Positions 57,771 through 64,000 of a stretch of 64,000 bases of DNA are shown here, piece after piece. The DNA comes from Endocalyx cinctus. Its lineage: Eukaryota; Ascomycota; Sordariomycetes; Amphisphaeriales; Apiosporaceae. Both the position numbers and the translations under genes were made by a program. Location of the stretch: positions 1 to 64,000 of the forward strand of contig BCKC01000009.1 in the NCBI GenBank assembly GCA_001600455.1. The letters are read 5' to 3'. The notes under the pieces are model-generated. The model had not been told where the DNA came from, made no database searches, and saw only the letters and a program-made list of their open reading frames with translations. Every line of letters begins with the position of its first letter. The first letter of the stretch is position 1.

Positions 57771-59717
57771 ATGGCCGGTAATTCTATCACGTTTCTATTT
57801 ATTCCTGCAGTATTTGCAGGTTTCTCACTTTTGTACTACCTAACTCTCGCCATATATCGAATTTACTTTCACCCTCTTAAAAGTTTCCCCGGTCCTAAAG
57901 CTGCTGCCGTGACAAAATTATATCGAGCGTGGTTTCAAATTGTTCAAGATGGAGGACAGCTCCAGCAATGGAATATATTACATGAAAAATATGGTACGTT
58001 ATAATAGTGTTCAGATATATGTATATATCATATAAGTAATTTCTTAGTAACAATATGATACGTAGGCGATATTGTGAGAATAGGACCTAATCAAGTAAGC
58101 TTGTTCAAATATATTGCGGAATAATTATATGCTATAAATGTTTGCTAATGAGAGTTTTCTTTTCTTTTCTTTTTCTCAATAAAAAAGCTACATTTCTCGA
58201 ATCCTGCCGTGTTCGATGACATGACATCCTACGCTTCGCCTTTCACCAAGAGTGAAGATTTTTGGGAATTTACAGGGCAGTCCGACGCAATTCTGGGCAC
58301 GAGTGACGAAAAGAGACACAAGGAATTATTCAAACCGGTCGCCAGTCTCTTCAGTCTCGCCTTCATCAAAAGTTTCGAGCCAGTTGTATGGGATCACGTA
58401 CGTATCTTTCGGTGCTAATTACCTTGGAGCTTTTCCTTAGATAGTTACACAGCTGATTCGTATATTAGACAACGAAACTTTGTCAGCTCCTACATCAAGC
58501 AGGTGATGAGCCTGTTAACATGGCCATGGCATTTCGTGCTCTCATGCTCGACAACGTGCTTGACTTTGTTTTTGACGAACCACCTCAAGCCCTCCGTGGG
58601 TTACAAGACCTGGCGTTTTCTTCTCAATATCTTTTAGCATCGTACGATTTCATGGATTGGAGCGGGACTTGGCCGAGGCGTAATTTCCCGCTACTCTTAC
58701 CGGCTGTGATCCGAATGTTGCCGCAAAAGGTGTACAAAGCTGCTCTGCCGGGTGATTATACGATGGCAAAATTCATAGAGGTAATTAAAAGGCTAAATCT
58801 TACAAAACCAAAGTTTTGGGTTCATCGATTTACTAAACCGGGTTTACTTCTTATAGATGACGCGCGAGACTATACGAGATAGGCTGGCCGTTGAGAAGCT
58901 AGAATGGAAACGAGACTGCTTTTTGAGTCGATTCCCCGAGGGTTCCTCGCTCGAATACTTGACGCAGGAAATGACTGTGACAGTGTTAGGTGGGATTATT
59001 GATGCGTCAAATGTTCTTCAGTATGGCCTCTTCCATGTGTGCTCCGATGATAAGTTAGAAAAAAGCATCCAAGAGGAAATCGACTCGGTATGGCCCGTAA
59101 CAAGCAAAACTACCCCTGAGACGGTAGTGCTCCAGAAGCTACCAATGCTAGTAAGTCAAAATATATTTACGCACAATTACCTAAGCTAAGACAAGTTTTG
59201 CAGACGGGTGTAATTATGGAGAGCCTCCGTTTAACACACGGTATCATCTCAGGACCCCCGCGGACTACCCCTGTAGGAGGCGCTATGTTGGGTGGAGCAT
59301 GTATCCCCGGAGGTACGACGGTGACTACTTCATCATATTATCCAGATATGAATCCGGCTGTCTTCCAGGATCCGGAAACCTTTCTACCTACGCGATGGAA
59401 GAATGCTTCTCCAGAGATGACAAAGTCAATCTGTGCTTTCTCGAAAGGGAGACGGCAGTGCCCCGCAAAGCAGATGGTGATAAACAAGATCTATATTGCG
59501 TTCGCGGCCTTATTACGCGAGTTTACCTTTAAGGCTCATCAAACTACGTAAGGGAAATGTGTATACCCCACGGAAGGGCGAGAACTACAGTGCTAACTAG
59601 ATCATTAGGATCGAAGATTTCGACATGAAGTCGTACTTGTCCGGGCACTTCAAAGGCCGGCCATTTCATGCAAAGATACTGCCGCGGGGAAATGCTATTA
59701 CTGAAAAGACTAAGTAG
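57771..59717 (+). CDS. Cytochrome P450 (fungal, trichodiene-oxygenase-like order)
   Basis: Starts at 57771 (MAGNSITFLFIPAVFAGF), which gives a membrane anchor, then YRIYFHPLKSFPGPKAAAVTKLYRAWFQ, the common N-terminal block. In order follow GDIVRIGPNQ, LHFSNPAVFDDM, QSDAILGTSDEKRHKELFKPV, TVTVLGGIIDASNVL (I-helix), KxxLRL-type ESLRLTHG (ExxR), ETFLPTRW and haem loop FSKGRRQCPAKQMV. The last exon ends YLSGHFKGRPFHAKILPRG. About six introns, all in phase. The I-helix AGxDT is replaced by GGIIDAS. Family resemblance is to P450s of cluster enzymes with FHPLxxFPGP ends. It lies in the same cluster as the MFS transporter that follows. Confidence 0.88.
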
Positions 59718-60632
59718 CACGTTCGTAAGTGTTCATTCGCAGGGTAGACTAAGGAGAAAGTGTACTGGGTGTTCTTTTAGGAGAATCTGCTTAGAGGTAG
59801 TCGCAGTGAATATTATTCTTTTAACTCAGAAAGTCCTATGTAATTATCGTTGCTTTGGAAGGATAAGGGTTTGTCACTGAGGATATTTCCCCCTATTCTC
59901 TAAATATGCCACTAAATATTTACTTTTCTCTGCCCTGCAGTTATAATTTTATAATGCAATTCTATTACTTTGAAGCAATTTTCATTTCAACGCAGTCACG
60001 ATTAAATTAGTTAGCAGATATGAACTCAGTGAGAGAGGCCTCTTCCGTGTTTGATGTCGAGAAGGTGTAATAAATAATTCGCTCGGTAAATAACCGCTAA
60101 CCTCTGACCCAAGTCATGATGTCTATTCCGCCTAGATGGGTGGCGCATTAACTACATCAAATAACCAGATGTTATAATCTCATGAAACCTACCTACATCT
60201 TGCAGCTGAAGAGCTAATAATTATAATATCCCCTGAGGAGCACATTCCCTATAATAGCGCTAGCTTAGCGTTCTAGCTTCGCTAACAGAACTGGCCGTTT
60301 ACTATTCCTAGTTGTTTAGGTTGGGATTAGCATAGGAAGAAGATGATTTTCCCTGAAGTCTAGACTCTAAAGTTTTTACTCTGTCAAGGCGCGCTATGAA
60401 ATTGAACTTGATGATATTAACCTACTTGTTTATTTGTCCAAAGGGTTCCATACTCTCTCATCACCCCCCTTTCTCTATCACCTAAGTACTGCCCAGCGAG
60501 GCGAAAATCCCCCATTGGTGCAGCCCTCTTATTTTTTTTTTTTTTACGGTATCCAATTGGTATTAATTAAAGGCTTCTCTCTCACCCTCACCCTCTCCCT
60601 CTCCTTCTCTTCGCAAAAATATATGTGCGTTA
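59718..60632. other. Intergenic region and MFS promoter
   Basis: No gene supported. A pyrimidine-rich CT tract (about 60574-60612, CTCACCCTCACCCTCTCC repeats) sits just upstream of the MFS start, as in many fungal promoters. Confidence 0.5.
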
Positions 60633-62045
60633 ATGGACGGTAAAACGAGAATCCCCGTCTTACTCCGGCTCCGCAGCTCCAAAGGCTTTATCATTTTCAC
60701 TGTTGGGTTGGCCATATTCTCCGATATCTTTATTTACGCCCTCATCGTGCCCATCTTACCTTTTGCGTTAGAATCGCGCGCTTATATTAACCCGTCTGAT
60801 ACGCAGACATGGATCGGCATCTTGCTAGCTGTCTACGGCGGAGCTCTTCTCTGCGCCGCTCCCATCTGCGGATGGTTCGCGGACCACACCACCTCCCGAC
60901 GAATACCCATGCTCGCCGGTCTAGTCGCACTAATTGCGTCGACGGTGATTTTGTGCGTGGGCCATAGTATTGCCATGTTAGCAATAGGGAGGGCCTTGCA
61001 GGGAGTATCTGCCGCCATTGTTTGGGCGGCAGGACTGGCGTTGCTCGTTGATACCATGGGCGCGGATGATGGCGGCGGTATAGGCATGGCGATGGGGTTT
61101 GTGGGCTTAGCTATGAGCTTAGCAATGCTGGCCGCGCCTTTGCTCGGCGGTATTGTTTTTGCTAAGGCAGGATACTACGCAGTTTTCGCCATGGCCTTTG
61201 CGGTCATTGGATTAGATATCGTCTTGAGAATAGTGATGGTGGAGAGGAAGATCGCGGCAAAATGGCTTCATACAGCCCCGGATTTACACCTTGAAAATAC
61301 CGAGGCATGTGAAGTATCCATGGATACCGTACCTGGTTCTGTCAGAATACCGGTGACCGAGAAGTGGACTCGAAAATCGCCCTTCATTGTCCTGTTATCG
61401 TCTCGAAGACTACTCTCGGCTCTATGGTGTAGCCTAGCGATGACGATAGTGTTTACCGTCATGGATACGACTCTCCCATTATTTGTCAAGGACACGTTCT
61501 ACTGGGATTCGCTTGGTGCTGGTCTGGTATTTCTACCCATCGTTCTAGGCTCCTTCTTAAACCCGTTAATCGGACAGCTCTGCGATAGGTATGGACCACG
61601 CTGGTTCGCCACGACGGGGTGCGTTGTGGCCTGCCCCTGCCTTGTCCTCCTTCGCTTAGTCCACGAAGACAATATACAAGATAAAATTCTGCTTTGCGGA
61701 CTACTCGCTATTGTCGGGGTTGGTCTTAACCTAACCATGACGCCTATGATAGCTGAGATCACATATGCAGTTCAAGAAAAGGCACGTGGCCAGCCTAAAG
61801 AACTCTTTGGGAAGAACGGTGCTTATGCGCAGGCGTATAGTTTATTCAATGTATCTTGGTCCATCGGGGGTTTAATTGGGCCCTTGCTGGGTGGGTTAAC
61901 TAATAACGCCGGGGGTTGGGGAACATCGACATTACTTTTGGGTGTTATTGCTATTGTTACGGCCATTCCTGCTGCAATATGGACGGGTGGGAGCATCTTT
62001 GGGAAGACTAAAGTACTTATTGATAAAAGAATAAGACTCGCATAA
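60633..62045 (+). CDS. MFS transporter, DHA1 (12-TM) type
   Basis: A single-exon gene of 470 residues with 12 hydrophobic segments. ALIVPILPFALESRAYI follows TM1. WFADHTTSRRIPMLAG is motif A. GRALQGVSAAIVWAAGLALLVDT is the family TM4-TM5 motif. LAMLAAPLLGGIV is the antiporter-like motif C. GQLCDRYGPRWFATTG is the motif A repeat in the second half. DHA1 proteins are proton antiporters for drugs or metabolites. It follows the P450 at 57771-59717 on the same strand and could export that cluster's product. Intact. Confidence 0.9.
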   Translation: MDGKTRIPVLLRLRSSKGFIIFTVGLAIFSDIFIYALIVPILPFALESRAYINPSDTQTWIGILLAVYGGALLCAAPICGWFADHTTSRRIPMLAGLVALIASTVILCVGHSIAMLAIGRALQGVSAAIVWAAGLALLVDTMGADDGGGIGMAMGFVGLAMSLAMLAAPLLGGIVFAKAGYYAVFAMAFAVIGLDIVLRIVMVERKIAAKWLHTAPDLHLENTEACEVSMDTVPGSVRIPVTEKWTRKSPFIVLLSSRRLLSALWCSLAMTIVFTVMDTTLPLFVKDTFYWDSLGAGLVFLPIVLGSFLNPLIGQLCDRYGPRWFATTGCVVACPCLVLLRLVHEDNIQDKILLCGLLAIVGVGLNLTMTPMIAEITYAVQEKARGQPKELFGKNGAYAQAYSLFNVSWSIGGLIGPLLGGLTNNAGGWGTSTLLLGVIAIVTAIPAAIWTGGSIFGKTKVLIDKRIRLA

Positions 62046-62535
62046 TTACTTATTTGTTAAATACTTGGAATAATTCGAGAACTATTATCGCATTGATAAT
62101 TAAAGTATTGATGGCTCTGCCTATTAATTTTTTTTCAGCAAGTCTCAGACCTGCACTAGGTATACTTGTTTATGTTCGTAACGTAATTATAACTCCATTA
62201 CCGGAACAAGAAAGTAAGTAGTGTATATCTAGGTAATCGTACTCGAGCAATATTGTAAGGTTACTGATAAGTGTCAATTAACTGTCCATGCGTATGAGCT
62301 GAGATACCAACCTTCAGCCTAGGCGGTATCTACTATTGGTAGTAATAGGAGGTGATGATTAGCTTGGCAGCTTGGTTAAACTTAGCTTTCAACTGATAGA
62401 CCTCTGTCAAATATTGTGATGATCATGGACGTCGCAAGGTTATATGAGAATCACACATAGGTTTAGATACAGCTGTAATGTGTGTATGCATATGTTTAAT
62501 ACATATTTAGTAAGTAGGTATGTTGACTAGTCCGT
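62046..62535. other. Intergenic region
   Basis: Spacer between convergent genes. No gene seen. Confidence 0.5.
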
Positions 62536-64000
62536 TCATAGTATCCCTCCACCCTTCCAGGTATACCATGCTGTGGCCTCCTCAGTGCCCAAAAGACTGG
62601 TTAAGAGAATCTTTCCAAACTCTTCCAAATCTTGGGGTACATCGTGATTTAGTATACTCGTCACATGTTTGACCGTCACGGCTAGCCGTGGTTTACTTCT
62701 CCATGCCATTGCAAAATCCGTCGCGTTTCGCGAACGCCACAGGTGAGCCGATAGCGTGAACAACTGACACGATTCCAGTCTGGAGTCGCATAGTGATATG
62801 GTTTCGTCCTTGCTATAATATTGATCGGAAAATTCTTTGGGTCTAGGTATCTTGATGTTCTCGAAATGCTCCACCGTGCTTGATAGTACGCGCTGCGTCA
62901 TCTGAAAGTAGAATGTAATGAAAACGGTCCTTCTCAAAGACTCGCGTAGCGCCTAGTCTTTTAAAAATTCCCCGGTAGTTGTAAGTGGAAAAAGTGGTAG
63001 GTCGCTCGGGTAATTTCTTAACTCAGATCCCAGTTGAGCATCCCCATCGTGGCGGAGATGCTGTACCAGAGTCATAGTCGCGTCTATAAGCTTGGCAGAT
63101 CCCTTGTCAGCTGCCGCTCGCGCCATATGCGAGTCATCAAAAAACAACATCATCTTGTATAGAAGTACGGCATGTACATATGCCATTATATCATGCACTT
63201 CAGACGTGGGGATGGGTGCGGATATGAGGGCGAGATACCTAGAGATGATTATACCACGAATGGTATCGCTGTTGACGGAATTTTTGGTGCTGTGAAGTGC
63301 ACAGCTCGATACCACATCTATGACATATTATCAGTTCAAGATACATAAATGTTTTCCAAGTTAGAAAGCTTCTTGATACAACATACCCTCGATAACTTTT
63401 GGCACAGAATCTTGGTACAGCGTCGGGTGGCTCCACGCTGTCCTGAATTCACGTAACATATTATCCGGGGCAATCTTGAATTGTTCCACGGCATATGCTA
63501 TACGATTCTGAATAAATTGGACGGTAAGCATCGTTTGCGGCGTCTTGATACTAGAGACGACGGGGGACGGCTGCTGAAGTGGCAGGCCCGGCATATCGTC
63601 CACGCCGGAAGGTGATTGACCTGGGAACACGGAGAGATCGGGAAAACCTTCGCTATGGTTAGGGATCTCTAGCGTCATAAGTTGACTTCTATCTGAAATG
63701 GAATCCGTCTGAGAGAAAGAATTTATCGACTGCGATTGGTCTTCGTTGAGGATAACATCCCAGGTAATATCTGGGTTGAGAACTGATCCAATAGTGATGG
63801 ATGTATCTTCTTCAACCAACGGATTAATCGTAACAGCACTCGTTGAGATATTATTTGAGGCAACAAAAGAATCTGGCTCCACAGAATGAATTTCCCTAAT
63901 ATGAGGGTAGTAGCATTCGATTCTTCGCTGTGCACATCGTAAGCATTTGGGTTGGCGGAGGTCGCAACGCCTCTTAGATTTCATACACGCAGCGCAAGAC
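62536..64000 (-). pseudogene. Zn2Cys6 transcription factor, 5' end cut by the window and an in-frame stop inside
   Basis: The zinc cluster CAACMKSKRRCDLRQPKC, then two Cys as LRCAQRRIEC (C-x2-C-x6-C-x6-C-x2-C-x6-C), is complete at the window edge; only the first residues are missing. After an intron (VIEG to DVVSSCALH) the regulatory domain continues: ISRYLALISAPIPTSEVHDIMAYVHAVLLY and LVQHLRHDGDAQLGSELR. At 62953-62955 the frame has TAG, and the same frame goes straight on as ALRESLRRTVFITFYFQMTQR, the usual W-x-x-ESLRRT block of such regulators. A Trp-to-stop change (TGG to TAG) is the simplest reading. The factor is thus probably truncated by about 140 residues. It is the only pathway-type regulator in the window. 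Confidence 0.7.

Overview
The window is the left end of a chromosome of a filamentous ascomycete (Pezizomycotina). It opens with 95 bp of CCCTAA telomere repeat. Genes are split by many short introns (about 50-110 bp) with GT-AG borders and CTAAC/CTGAC-like branch sites. The families present are typical of that group: PAQR, fungal rhodopsin/SAT4 proteins, DUF3328/UstYa, Zn2Cys6 regulators, PNP-NACHT proteins and DUF7025-AAA proteins. Gene names rest on reading motifs by eye; no database was searched.

Layout. 0-8.4 kb is degraded subtelomere: a hydrolase fragment against the telomere, one intact PAQR membrane-receptor gene (1508-2801), a broken TAP-type hydrolase, a broken Est1-like gene, and a cluster of short telomere-like motifs. 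8.4-15.5 kb holds a full-length ABC exporter and a rhodopsin-domain membrane protein. 17.0-21.8 kb is the most interesting part: a 68-residue secreted precursor with two near-identical 16-residue repeats bounded by Lys-Arg sites, a UstYa-type (DUF3328) oxidase with both HxxHC motifs, and an FAD monooxygenase. This is the signature of a fungal dikaritin-like ribosomal peptide (RiPP) locus. 22-28 kb holds two decayed genes, a PNP-NACHT protein and a DUF7025-AAA ATPase. 28.3-35.1 kb is a same-strand module of MFS transporter, P450 and FAD-linked oxidase. 37.2-46.2 kb has a second rhodopsin-domain protein and two P450s. 47.5-53.7 kb has a pair of fungal N-domain/Arg-Ser-rich proteins and a secreted protein. 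55.0-64.0 kb holds an unrecognised 667-aa protein divergent from a fourth P450, then a 12-TM MFS transporter and a Zn2Cys6 regulator interrupted by an in-frame stop.

Taken together, intact tailoring and export genes (four P450s, two flavoenzymes, a UstYa oxidase, three transporters, one regulator) lie among decayed genes. No polyketide synthase, NRPS or terpene cyclase is seen. The visible scaffold candidate is the ribosomal peptide; the 667-aa protein is a possible second core enzyme. Several stops fit C-to-T change at CpA sites, as in repeat-induced point mutation, but this was not measured. I assembled gene models by joining exons whose phases agree. For PAQR, ABC, the first SAT4 gene, the RiPP precursor, UstYa and the FAD monooxygenase the summed exon lengths are exact multiples of three.
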